Notes under the pieces: generated by a model
Databases searched by the model: none
What the model was told of the DNA's origin: nothing
What the model saw: the letters and a program-made list of their open reading frames with translations, nothing else
In this document: positions 27,144 to 34,852 of the stretch, in pieces
Layout of the letters: every line of letters begins with the position of its first letter
How positions within the stretch are numbered: position 1 is the stretch's first letter
NCBI RefSeq assembly: GCF_018449515.1
Contig: NZ_JAAVUQ010000015.1
Span: forward strand, 123,367 to 187,366
Source: Caballeronia sp. dw_19
GTDB lineage: Bacteria; Pseudomonadota; Gammaproteobacteria; Burkholderiales; Burkholderiaceae
Direction of reading: 5' to 3'
Length of the DNA: 64,000 nucleotides
Made by a program: the position numbers and the translations under genes

Positions 27144-28673
27144 ATGATTCTCACACCTGGTAAGGTGACACTCGCTCAGTTGCGCCAAATCGCACGTTCC
27201 AATGTGTCGTTGGAGCTTGATCCCTCCAGCTTCGCTGCAATCGATGCAAGCGCTAAAACCGTGGAAGATATCGTCGCGAAAGGCGAGCCCGCATACGGAA
27301 TAAACACTGGCTTCGGCTTACTGGCAAGCACCCATATTCCACGCGACAGTCTTGATCTGTTGCAGAAGAACCTCGTTTTGTCGCACTCGGTCGGCGTGGG
27401 CGAGCCGATGTCGGCTCCCATTGTTCGCCTGATGATCGCGCTCAAATTGTCCAGCCTTGGGCGCGGTCACTCCGGTATTCGGCGGGAGGTCATGCAGGCG
27501 CTGATTACGTTGTTTAATGCAGACGTGCTACCCGTAGTTCCAATCAAAGGTTCGGTAGGAGCATCGGGAGATCTCTCTCCGCTGGCCCATATGTCTGCGA
27601 CCTTGCTTGGCGTAGGCGATGTTTTCGCTCGAGGCGAGCGTATTAGTGCGCGCGAAGGGCTTCAACGCTCTGGGTTGTCGCCAATATCGCTCCAAGCCAA
27701 AGAAGGCTTAGCGCTCCTGAACGGTACGCAAGCTTCAACGGCGTTAGCGTTATTTAACCTGTTCGCTATTGAGGATCTGTTTCGCACTGCGTTGGTTGCA
27801 GGCGCGATGTCGGTTGATGCAGCCATGGGATCTATCAAGCCCTTTGATTCGCGCATTCACTCACTGCGCGGTCACCAGGGACAAATAGATGCTGCCGCCG
27901 CGTACCTCAGGTTGTTGGACAATTCAGACATCAACGTGTCGCACCTCGACTGCAACAAGGTACAGGATCCGTATTGCCTGCGTTGCCAACCCCAAGTGAT
28001 GGGGGCGTGTCTTGACCAGATCCGGCATGCGACCCGTGTTCTGCTGATCGAAGCGAACGCGGTTTCTGACAATCCGCTGATCTTCCCAGAAACGGGTGAA
28101 GTAATCTCGGGCGGAAATTTTCATGCGGAACCTGTTGCTTTTGCGGCCGACAATCTGGCAATAGCCGCAGCTGAAATAGGTGCACTCTCCGAGCGCCGCA
28201 TTGCGTTGTTGGTCGACGCGACCATGTCAGGCCTTCCGGCATTTCTTGTCAAGGATGGGGGGCTCAACTCAGGCTTCATGATCGCTCATGTAACTGCTGC
28301 CGCACTCGCATCAGAAAACAAGACGCTTGCTCATCCAGCTTCTGTCGACTCACTGCCCACTTCGGCGAACCAAGAAGATCACGTGTCCATGGCTACCTTT
28401 GCTGCGCGCAAACTTGGTGATATTGCGGAAAACGTAACGAACATTCTTGGCATCGAATTGCTCGCAGCTGCCCAGGGCATTGACATGCGCTCTCCGCTTG
28501 TCACGAGCGAACGCTTGCAACGGGTGATGCGAGTCATTCGTCAGGACGTCCCGTACTACGACGTAGATCGCTATTTTGCGCCCGATATTGCTGCGATCGC
28601 TGACCAGGTCCGCTTTGGCGCGATCGCCAAATTTTCCCCCTTGTCTTTCCCCTCCGAAGGCAACTTGAACTGA
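27144..28673 (+). CDS. hutH: Histidine ammonia-lyase
   Basis: A 509-residue enzyme that removes ammonia from L-histidine to give urocanate, using the self-made MIO cofactor. The MIO tripeptide ASG is in GSVGASGDLSPLAHM (about residues 140-142), the catalytic tyrosine in YGINTGFG, and the histidase-specific QEDHVSM and IDMRSPLVTS segments are intact. Length equals that of known histidases. The open frame starts at 27048, but the ATG at 27144 (MILTPGKVTL) gives the proper N-terminus. No hutU, hutI or hutG is nearby, so urocanate must be used elsewhere or this enzyme acts on a histidine-like product of the island. It is transcribed with the second ABC set. Confidence 0.93.
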   Translation: MILTPGKVTLAQLRQIARSNVSLELDPSSFAAIDASAKTVEDIVAKGEPAYGINTGFGLLASTHIPRDSLDLLQKNLVLSHSVGVGEPMSAPIVRLMIALKLSSLGRGHSGIRREVMQALITLFNADVLPVVPIKGSVGASGDLSPLAHMSATLLGVGDVFARGERISAREGLQRSGLSPISLQAKEGLALLNGTQASTALALFNLFAIEDLFRTALVAGAMSVDAAMGSIKPFDSRIHSLRGHQGQIDAAAAYLRLLDNSDINVSHLDCNKVQDPYCLRCQPQVMGACLDQIRHATRVLLIEANAVSDNPLIFPETGEVISGGNFHAEPVAFAADNLAIAAAEIGALSERRIALLVDATMSGLPAFLVKDGGLNSGFMIAHVTAAALASENKTLAHPASVDSLPTSANQEDHVSMATFAARKLGDIAENVTNILGIELLAAAQGIDMRSPLVTSERLQRVMRVIRQDVPYYDVDRYFAPDIAAIADQVRFGAIAKFSPLSFPSEGNLN

Positions 28674-28871
28674 GCGGGATTGACATCATGAGCAATGCCC
28701 AGCCGAAGCAACACGACACCTATTGTGATCAACTCGACACGGTCATCGGGCGAGAGTCGTTCCCAATTGCGAGCGATCCAGTCAGCGAGCGCGTCGCATG
28801 CACCGCGCAATGTCAGGGAAAATGGCTCGCCCACGGCAATCGCGTCCTCGAAAAGTTCAGTGATTTCCAAT
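28571..28871 (-). pseudogene. Gene fragment cut at its 5' end by an IS6 element
   Basis: The minus-strand frame enters from the IS6 end at 28872 and reads LEITELFEDAIAVGEPFSLT, ADWIARNWERLSPDDRVELI and VVLLRLGIAHDV. Codon use is that of a real gene up to about 28690. Beyond that it overlaps the end of hutH in antisense, so the true gene probably ended near there and the tail is accidental. No family recognised. The gene's start was removed when the IS6 element or a later rearrangement came in. Confidence 0.4.
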
Positions 28872-29713
28872 GGTTCTGTCGCAGTAAGGCAAGATGGTCG
28901 AGCATATACGACTGATACGTATTGCTTATGAAGCGAGAGAGTAGAACTGGTTGGCGGCAGAAAGCAGCGTTTTGTCTGTACACTTCATCTGCCCTTTCTT
29001 GATCATGTGCATGACTTCGATGCCACTCAGAATGACATGCGCGCAGTTGAAGTCTTTGAACCCCAGCATCGGTCTAGTTCGACGTTTGATGGCCCGATGG
29101 TCCTGCTCGACGACGTTGTTCAAATACTTGATTTGACGAATCTTGATGGGTGTCTCGCGCTGCGCGTTCACCGCATGCAGTGCCGCCAGGTTGGAGCCGC
29201 TTTTGTCGATGCTCACCGTCTCTGGCGAACCGTTCTGAGTGATTGCCTTTTCAAAGAAACGCCGGGCAGCAACCTTGTCCCGCTTGGCTCTGAACAGAAA
29301 ATCGATGGTGTTACCCGCTTTGTCTACGGCACGATACAGATATTTCCACGAGCCTTTGACCTTGATATAGGTCTCATCCATACGCCAGCTCTTGCCCACC
29401 GGGCGCTTGTGCTTGCGAAACGTCTTTTCGAACAACGGCACCAACTTGATGACCCACCGATGCACCGTTGAATGATCGACGCCGATGGCGCGCTCGGCCA
29501 TCATTTCTTCAAGATCGCGAAGACTGAGCGAATAGGCCACATACCATCGCACGCACAGCAGCATCACATCCAGCGGATAATGCAGTCGCTTCAGAACCTT
29601 GGCAATGCCCGTACCAAGGGGCTTTCGCGGTGTCGCAGTCTTCTTCATCGTGGGCCGAAGCAAAGTGTTGGTATCCCAATACTTTACCGCAGCATCGTTA
29701 TTGCGACAGAACC
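28872..29713 (-). mobile_element. IS6-family insertion sequence, complete
   Basis: An 842-base element bounded by inverted repeats GGTTCTGTCGCAGTAA (28872 onward) and TTATTGCGACAGAACC (ending 29713). Eight bases outside each end are TTTCCAAT and CACTGAAG, so there is no target duplication. This fits an IS6 copy left between two different flanks after cointegrate resolution or deletion: hutH-side DNA on the left, an IS30 element on the right. Confidence 0.88.
28926..29648 (-). CDS. IS6-family transposase
   Basis: A 240-residue DDE transposase. The N-terminal helix-turn-helix is YSLSLRDLEEMMAERAIGVD and HSTVHRWVIKL. Catalytic residues are Asp in WRMDETYIKVKG, Asp in TVSIDKSGSN and Glu in NNVVEQDHRAIKRRTRPMLG. 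ATG 29648 (MKKTATPRKPLG) is the start; the longer frame to 29768 runs through the terminal repeat. The gene appears intact. A near relative, split by another IS, begins at 62751. Confidence 0.93.
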   Translation of the reverse strand: MKKTATPRKPLGTGIAKVLKRLHYPLDVMLLCVRWYVAYSLSLRDLEEMMAERAIGVDHSTVHRWVIKLVPLFEKTFRKHKRPVGKSWRMDETYIKVKGSWKYLYRAVDKAGNTIDFLFRAKRDKVAARRFFEKAITQNGSPETVSIDKSGSNLAALHAVNAQRETPIKIRQIKYLNNVVEQDHRAIKRRTRPMLGFKDFNCAHVILSGIEVMHMIKKGQMKCTDKTLLSAANQFYSLAS

Positions 29714-30429
29714 CACTGAAGCGCATGTATCCAACCGATTCGACCCAGCGCGTCTCGCACGAAACCATCTACACGGCTATCTATGCTCAGCCGCGCGGCG
29801 AACTGCGCCGCCAACTCATTGCCTGCCTGCGCCACGGCCACAGCACGCGCATGCCACGCACGCGGGGCACAGACCGGCGCGCACAGATTCCCGACATGGT
29901 CAGTATCCACGTTCGACCGCCCGAAATTGAAGACCGACTGTTGCCAGGTCACTGGGAAGGCGACTTCATCAAGGGGGCGAACAACCAATCCTCTGTCGGC
30001 GTTCTGGTCGAGCGCACCAGCCGCCTGGTGCTGCTTGCCAAGATGGAGGACGCCACTGCCGCGTCAGCGCTAGCGGGCTTCTCCGCCAAACTCAATTCGA
30101 TTGTGGCGCCCTTACGGCAAAGCTTTACTTACGACCAAGGCAAAGAAATGTCGCGCCATCAAGAGCTTGCCGCCGCGACCGGCGGGAAGGTGTACTTCTG
30201 CGACCCGCACAGTCCATGGCAACGCCGTACCTGCGAAAACACTAACGGGTTGCTGCGCCAGTATTTGCCTAAAGGCACCGACCTATCGGTCTACAGTCAG
30301 GATGAACTCGACGCGATCGCCGACAGCCTGAACAGCCGCCCGCGCGCCACTCACGCGTTCCATTCGCCATTCGAGGTCTTCGCTGCAACCCTTGTTTCAG
30401 CAAGCCAATCTCCAAGCGCTAAACACTAA
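29714..30429 (+). pseudogene. IS30-family transposase, 5'-truncated
   Basis: The reading frame gives the C-terminal two thirds of an IS30 transposase: RVSHETIYTAIYAQPRGELR, the catalytic Asp in LPGHWEGDFIKGA, Asp in SFTYDQGKEM and Glu in RRTCENTNGLLRQYLPKGTD. The N-terminal DNA-binding region is missing because the IS6 element ends at 29713, immediately before it. A stop at 30427-30429 is followed by TTGCACTTCACCC, which may be the outer end of the IS30. Confidence 0.85.
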
Positions 30430-30490
30430 ACTCCCTGTTGCACTTCACCCTTGAAACCGCCCAGTGAACTCACAACTTTTTTTGATGATT

Positions 30491-30504
30491 GCATAAGCTT
30501 ATGC
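30491..30504. promoter_or_regulatory. Palindrome GCATAAGCTTATGC, copy 1
   Basis: A perfect 14-base palindrome in an AT-rich stretch about 960 bases before the operon start at 31462. The core CATAAGCTTAT recurs at 31109 and 48160, each time upstream of a TauA/SsuA-like gene or its operon. Confidence 0.5.
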
Positions 30505-31057
30505 TTTAATTAAGCTAACGAGAACACGATATCCAACGTCGAGTGACCGACTCAAAATTATTTATGCGGGTAGCAAAGCAACGGCTTGCAGCGACCAGAC
30601 AAGCTCGTCTGCGTTATTTGACGAGCAACTAGCGGAGCGGTCGTTACTATTCAACGGAAAGAGAGCGGAGCCTTTACCTGTCGCGACGTTCTTAAGTAGT
30701 TGTCCCTTACGGACCACGACGCATTTAGTGGTGCAAACGGGAGGGATAAATGCCCTGAACGTTTTGTTTTGGAAAACTGATCGTGTCGTGGCGGCATTGT
30801 TGAGTTTGGCGGAAGCGGCCTTGCCGGCGCTCGGTTTGACCGTAGTGCTCGGGCTCATCATTGCTGGCCGGGATGTCGACTATTGACGGTTATCTGCACG
30901 TCACTGTTACGAGGCAGTACGTAGCCATATGGGGAATTAGATGAGCCTTCAGACAATTCGCAGAGCACCCTGCGCCAAGACTAGGATGTCGAAAGGCACG
31001 GCAATTCGTAGCAAACGCCCATGTGGTAATTGTCAAGACGGGCGATTAAAAAAAACC

Positions 31058-31080
31058 TACGCGATTTCCCTTATTGCGGG
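31058..31080 (+). promoter_or_regulatory. 23-base conserved box, copy 1 (ABC operon)
   Basis: The sequence TACGCGATTTCCC directly followed by TTATTGCGGG is repeated without change at 48104-48126, before the second binding-protein gene. In both places it lies 29-34 bases before a CATAAGCTTAT palindrome. It could be a site for the CysB-like regulator at 46670 or a promoter element; the sequence alone does not decide. Confidence 0.65.
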
Positions 31081-31108
31081 GTAGGCCCCTTCTTAATACT
31101 ATTTGATG

Positions 31109-31120
31109 CATAAGCTTATG
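31109..31120. promoter_or_regulatory. Palindrome CATAAGCTTATG, copy 2
   Basis: A perfect 12-base palindrome 29 bases after the 23-base box, the same arrangement as at 48160. It is preceded by TTTGATG. Confidence 0.55.
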
Positions 31121-31145
31121 AGGACATAGTGGGAATTGTTGTTAT

Positions 31146-31157
31146 GGAACCGGTTCC
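31146..31157. promoter_or_regulatory. Operator palindrome GGAACCGGTTCC, copy 1
   Basis: A perfect 12-base palindrome with central CG, as in LacI-family operators. A second copy follows at 31234; centres are 88 bases apart, a spacing that permits looping. No LacI-type gene is in the window. Confidence 0.7.
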
Positions 31158-31233
31158 GCCGCTTCTAAAGATTGTTTTTGCGCATGGTACGAGGCAGGGG
31201 GAGGATGGAAACGACCATTGTCAAATGCGATTT

Positions 31234-31245
31234 GGAACCGGTTCC
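31234..31245. promoter_or_regulatory. Operator palindrome GGAACCGGTTCC, copy 2
   Basis: The same perfect palindrome, extended here to TGGAACCGGTTCCA. It lies 217 bases before the permease start at 31462. The third copy is at 49424, before the porin gene. Confidence 0.72.
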
Positions 31246-31461
31246 ATGGCTATTTGAGGCCAGTCAAAAAGGCTATGGCGAGCCGATGCGTGCAGGAGTG
31301 GAGTGGGTGAACACCATAAATAGGAGACAGGCAATGTACGAACACGCGAACATGTCATCCATCTTGATTTCAGTTCATAAACAAAGAGGCTCTAGCGAAC
31401 CGGCCGTCATCGCTGCAACGCGCCGCGTGTCGAATCTCGGCAACTCGAAGGATAAACACTG

Positions 31462-32310
31462 ATGAACAGGGCTCTTTACCCGAAAACTAGCACGATCGAC
31501 CTGCGCCGCCTCCCGATCGAGCCGAGCAATAAAGCGACGTTTGTTTGGCTAAGGCACGCAAGACAGGCGCTGCGGGCATTGATACCGCTCCTTGTCATTT
31601 TGCTTTGGCAGGTCACGTCCTCTGTTGTGACGAGCGAGGGATTTCAGTTGCCATCACCAACCGACGTCATGATGGGCTTCGTCGAGCTATGGCGGGGCGG
31701 GGATATTCAGTCGGCCATTCCCGCGTCCCTCGCTCGCGCTGGCGCGGGTCTCGCATTCGGTTTGGCCATCGGCCTAACCTTCGGCGTCGCGAACGGTCTC
31801 GCGCGCCTGGCCGAAGAGCTGTTCGACTCGACGCTGCAAATCATCCGCGTGATTCCCTTCATCGCCGTAGTGCCATTGTTCTTGGTGTGGTTTGGCATCG
31901 GTGAGACCATGAAACTAGTCTTGATCAGCCTGGCTTGCACGTTTCCCGTGTACATAAACACTTATTCGGCAGTGAAATTGGTCGATCAGAAGCTGGTTGA
32001 GGTCGGTCGAACGTTCGCCATGAGCCGACGCGAGATCGTCATGCAAATTGTCATACCAGCAGCGTTTCCGACCATTCTCGTTGGGGTGCGATATGCGATG
32101 AGTACTTCGTTGCTTGCGCTAATCGTGGCTGAGCAAGTGAACAGCAACGCGGGCATCGGCCACATCATTTATCTGGCCTCCAACGCGCTTCGGATCGACC
32201 TCATTATGGCGGGCATCATCATGTATGCAGTGCTGGGGATTTTAGTCGACGTATTTATGCGAATCGTGGAGCGGTATTCCATGCCATGGCTCGCAAGGAG
32301 CAAAGCTTAA
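31462..32310 (+). CDS. Ssu/Tau-type ABC transporter permease
   Basis: A 282-residue inner-membrane permease of the SsuC/TauC family (sulfonates, nitrate, small organosulfur compounds). About six hydrophobic segments follow a basic N-terminus: ALRALIPLLVILLWQVTSSV, IRVIPFIAVVPLFLVWFGIG and LLALIVAEQVNSNAGIGHII. The EAA loop is VGRTFAMSRREIVMQIVIPA. The GATG overlap with an upstream stop and AGGA upstream fix ATG 31462. The stop overlaps the ATPase start (TAATG). First gene of the island B operon. Confidence 0.92.
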   Translation: MNRALYPKTSTIDLRRLPIEPSNKATFVWLRHARQALRALIPLLVILLWQVTSSVVTSEGFQLPSPTDVMMGFVELWRGGDIQSAIPASLARAGAGLAFGLAIGLTFGVANGLARLAEELFDSTLQIIRVIPFIAVVPLFLVWFGIGETMKLVLISLACTFPVYINTYSAVKLVDQKLVEVGRTFAMSRREIVMQIVIPAAFPTILVGVRYAMSTSLLALIVAEQVNSNAGIGHIIYLASNALRIDLIMAGIIMYAVLGILVDVFMRIVERYSMPWLARSKA

Positions 32311-33152
32311 TGGCACGTACTTCAGATATTTTGGCGCGATCACACGACACTGGACTAGACAGGCCCGAGGTGCCGGAACTGGCTCGTGCGGTCGGCGTCA
32401 CAGAGGGGTTTGCAAGCGACCGCACCACGCTTGGTAATGACGTAATTTCGCTGGTCAACGTGCAGAAGCGATTTGGCGACCGTACGGTCCTCAAGGAAAT
32501 AAACCTCAACCTCAAGAAGGGCGAGTTTATCGCACTGCTAGGCGCTTCGGGATCGGGCAAGACGACCTTGTTGAGGATCCTGAGCTCGCTCGAAGTAGCC
32601 ACCACGGGTTCACTAGAAGTCGCACAGAACCGGTCAGTCGTTTTCCAGGAGCCGCGGCTATTGCCCTTTCGTCGGGTCCGAAGCAACGTGCTGCTTGGGT
32701 TGTCGAAGACCGATAGGAATCGTGTAGACGTAGGCGCGGCATTAGCGGAAGTGGGGCTCGCCGACCACATCAACGCCTGGCCGAAAAGCCTTTCTGGCGG
32801 CGAGGCGCAGCGGATCGCACTGGCGCGAGCGCTTGTTCGCGCCCCTGACCTCCTGCTTCTCGATGAGCCGTTCGCCGCGCTGGACGCCCTTACGCGAATC
32901 AAGATGCAAAACCTGGTTCTGAAGCTCTGGGAGCAACATAAGCCTGGCGTGCTTTTCATCACGCACGATGTTGAAGAGGCGATCGTGCTCGCAGATCGCG
33001 TGTTGGTCCTGAAGCAAGGTGAGCTCGCCGTGGATATCGAACTGAAGGCTGATCGACCACGGGACAGAAGCTCGGCCGAGTTTCGCGATATCCGGAAGAT
33101 TCTCCTTAACCATCTTGGCGTTTCTGAGGACTACGAATTTTCGAAGGGATAA
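32310..33152 (+). CDS. Ssu/Tau-type ABC transporter ATP-binding protein
   Basis: A 280-residue ABC ATPase of the SsuB/TauB group. A polar extension of about 40 residues comes first. Then Walker A GASGSGKTT (about residue 78), signature LSGGEAQR, Walker B LLLLDEPFAALD and switch histidine in FITHDVEEA. I prefer ATG 32310 (MARTSDILARS), which overlaps the permease stop, over the in-frame ATG at 32286 inside the permease gene. Confidence 0.93.
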   Translation: MARTSDILARSHDTGLDRPEVPELARAVGVTEGFASDRTTLGNDVISLVNVQKRFGDRTVLKEINLNLKKGEFIALLGASGSGKTTLLRILSSLEVATTGSLEVAQNRSVVFQEPRLLPFRRVRSNVLLGLSKTDRNRVDVGAALAEVGLADHINAWPKSLSGGEAQRIALARALVRAPDLLLLDEPFAALDALTRIKMQNLVLKLWEQHKPGVLFITHDVEEAIVLADRVLVLKQGELAVDIELKADRPRDRSSAEFRDIRKILLNHLGVSEDYEFSKG

Positions 33153-33192
33153 CGCTATCTCGCTAGGCGGAGTAAAAAACGGAGACGAAGGT

Positions 33193-34281
33193 ATGGCGAA
33201 GCTGCAACGACGTGTGTTCTTTAGGATGTGTACCAACGCAACGCTGGTGGTTTCGCTGGTCGTGGGAACTGCTGGGTCGTGCGCGGCGAGCACGGCAGGC
33301 CCGGACCTGTCGGGTGTGACGATTACCGTGGGACAGCAGGGGGCTGAAACCGAGGGCATCTTCATTGAATCGGGTGCCATGGCGAACGCGCCGTATCAGA
33401 TCGCCTATGCGACGTTTTCCAATCCTGACCAGACTTTGACTGCACTTTCCAGCGGACGTGTCGACATTGGCAATAACATTGCTCAGTGGACTGCGACGCA
33501 AGCCAGCGCCGGGGCCACGCCCCCCTGGACTGCCGCTACCGTGCCTTACACCAATGTACTGGTCAACGCTCCCGGGGATCCGACGAAATTCGAACGATTT
33601 GTCATGGCGGCGTCCGCGCAGTCGAAGGTTATTGACATCAAGGACAGCAAGGGCAAGAACTGGGGCTTCTTGCCTGGCACATCTGGGGAGCTTTTCGCTG
33701 CCAAAGTGCTGGATAAGATGGGCTGGACGTTCAAGGACGTGAACGTGGTGAACCTGGATTCGACCAACCAGGCGTTGGCCTTACAGACAGGCCGTGTGGA
33801 TATTGTCTTCAACCCTCGCGATAATCTAGTGGGAGCGCTTGCTCGCGGCGCTCAAATTCTCGGTGATGCTTATCAATATGACGTGACGATCTATACAGGA
33901 TATTTGGCGAACGTGCGGTCGCTGAACGATCCGATTAAAGGCGCTGCGATCAAGGACTTCATCACCCGCGTCATCCGTGCGCAGGATTGGTTCGTCCGCA
34001 ACCCCTCGCTTGCGCAGGCGGCACTCATGAAATACCGCAAACTGACTGCCGAGCAAGCCAAAATCGTCTGGCAGTACACGCGTGTCAAGCCGATGGCGCC
34101 GACTCCCGAGATTGCAAAGTATTCGCAAGGCTTGGCCGATACAGCGTTGAAATTTGGCCTGATCGGCAAGAAGGTCGATGCATCGGCCTTGCTTGACCCA
34201 CGGTTCTCCGATGTGATCGAAAAGACGCTGAACGATGTCGAGTTCGATAAGCACCTAAGGGCTTCCTATGCCGTCAATTGA
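33193..34281 (+). CDS. Ssu/Tau-type substrate-binding protein 1
   Basis: A 362-residue periplasmic protein with a signal peptide (CTNATLVVSLVVGTAGSCAA). It starts PDLSGVTITVGQQGAETEGI and belongs to the SsuA/TauA/NMT1-like group. FATFSNP-type strands (IAYATFSNPDQTLTALSSGR) and VDIGNNIAQWTATQA show the fold. ATG 33193 is chosen over the open frame from 33115, which overlaps the ATPase gene. The last 14 bases overlap the next gene. A close paralogue is encoded at 48234, so two ligand specificities may share one membrane channel. Confidence 0.9.
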   Translation: MAKLQRRVFFRMCTNATLVVSLVVGTAGSCAASTAGPDLSGVTITVGQQGAETEGIFIESGAMANAPYQIAYATFSNPDQTLTALSSGRVDIGNNIAQWTATQASAGATPPWTAATVPYTNVLVNAPGDPTKFERFVMAASAQSKVIDIKDSKGKNWGFLPGTSGELFAAKVLDKMGWTFKDVNVVNLDSTNQALALQTGRVDIVFNPRDNLVGALARGAQILGDAYQYDVTIYTGYLANVRSLNDPIKGAAIKDFITRVIRAQDWFVRNPSLAQAALMKYRKLTAEQAKIVWQYTRVKPMAPTPEIAKYSQGLADTALKFGLIGKKVDASALLDPRFSDVIEKTLNDVEFDKHLRASYAVN

Positions 34282-34852
34282 TAAGAACAACGGGGTGTCA
34301 GCCACGCAGCTTGGTACGCTCAACGCGCTAGTCGAACGCATGTATCCATCGACTGACTGGGGGCCCGGAGCGAGTGAGCTGAACGTGGCGAGCGACATCA
34401 TCGCGCATCTGGGCGGTCCGTTTGGCACAGGGGAAGACTCGTATGCAGGGTTGCCTTTCGTGCCCGACGCCGATCCGGCGATGGGCTGGCAGACCCGCAG
34501 AAGCCGGCGCGATGCGCTGCTCGACGGTCTCGACATGTTGCAGCATTGGTCAACAAACGTGGACGGACTTGCCTTCGACAGATTGCCGGCCGAGACGCAG
34601 GACGAGCTTATCAAGCAACTCGAGCAGGGCAAGTTCCCAGGTTTCGAGGGCAAGGAAGCGCAGGACTTCTTTAGCCTCGTGCTTGATGAGGTGTTCACCG
34701 CGTTGTTTGTCACGCCGGCGCTCGGGGAATACGGATTGGCATCGGCGTGGAAACGGCTGCTTCGATCCGCGCAGGCCGAGTCGGACCTGAGCATGCGCGC
34801 AAGCAAGGCCCGCAACGCGCCGGCCGATAGCGGAGATCGTCATGCAGAGTGA
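34268..34852 (+). CDS. Gluconate 2-dehydrogenase subunit 3-family protein (small subunit of a GMC dehydrogenase)
   Basis: A 194-residue helical protein of the Gluconate_2-dh3 family. Usual segments are LNALVERMYPSTDWGPGASE and DRLPAETQDELIKQLEQGKF, and FFSLVLDEVFTALFVTPALG. It overlaps the binding protein in front and the GMC oxidoreductase gene behind, so they form one complex. Homologues in glucoside 3-dehydrogenase and gluconate dehydrogenase carry a Tat signal that exports both subunits; none is visible here, and no cytochrome c subunit gene follows. That suggests a cytoplasmic enzyme or a changed electron acceptor. Confidence 0.82.
   Translation: MPSIDKNNGVSATQLGTLNALVERMYPSTDWGPGASELNVASDIIAHLGGPFGTGEDSYAGLPFVPDADPAMGWQTRRSRRDALLDGLDMLQHWSTNVDGLAFDRLPAETQDELIKQLEQGKFPGFEGKEAQDFFSLVLDEVFTALFVTPALGEYGLASAWKRLLRSAQAESDLSMRASKARNAPADSGDRHAE

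Larger units (their letters stand above)
30430..31461. other. Regulatory gap before the Ssu/Tau-type operon
   Basis: A stretch of about 1 kb without a convincing gene. It holds two CATAAGCTTATG-type palindromes, the 23-base box and two GGAACCGGTTCC palindromes listed separately. A plus-strand frame ending near 30886 (ALNVLFWKTDRVV, then a hydrophobic run) resembles a LapA-like membrane segment, but has no start and is unsupported. The 96-codon frame 31172-31462 runs across one operator and is probably chance. Confidence 0.5.

Noticed and set aside
30562..30886. Frames on both strands, one ending in a LapA-like hydrophobic run
   Set aside because: The plus-strand frame has no start codon or ribosome-binding site, and the minus-strand frame is low-complexity; similarity is too weak to call a gene.
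31172..31462. A 96-codon frame overlapping the start of the Ssu/Tau-type permease gene
   Set aside because: It runs through a GGAACCGGTTCC operator, has no family features and has no good ribosome-binding site; only the TGATG overlap argues for it.
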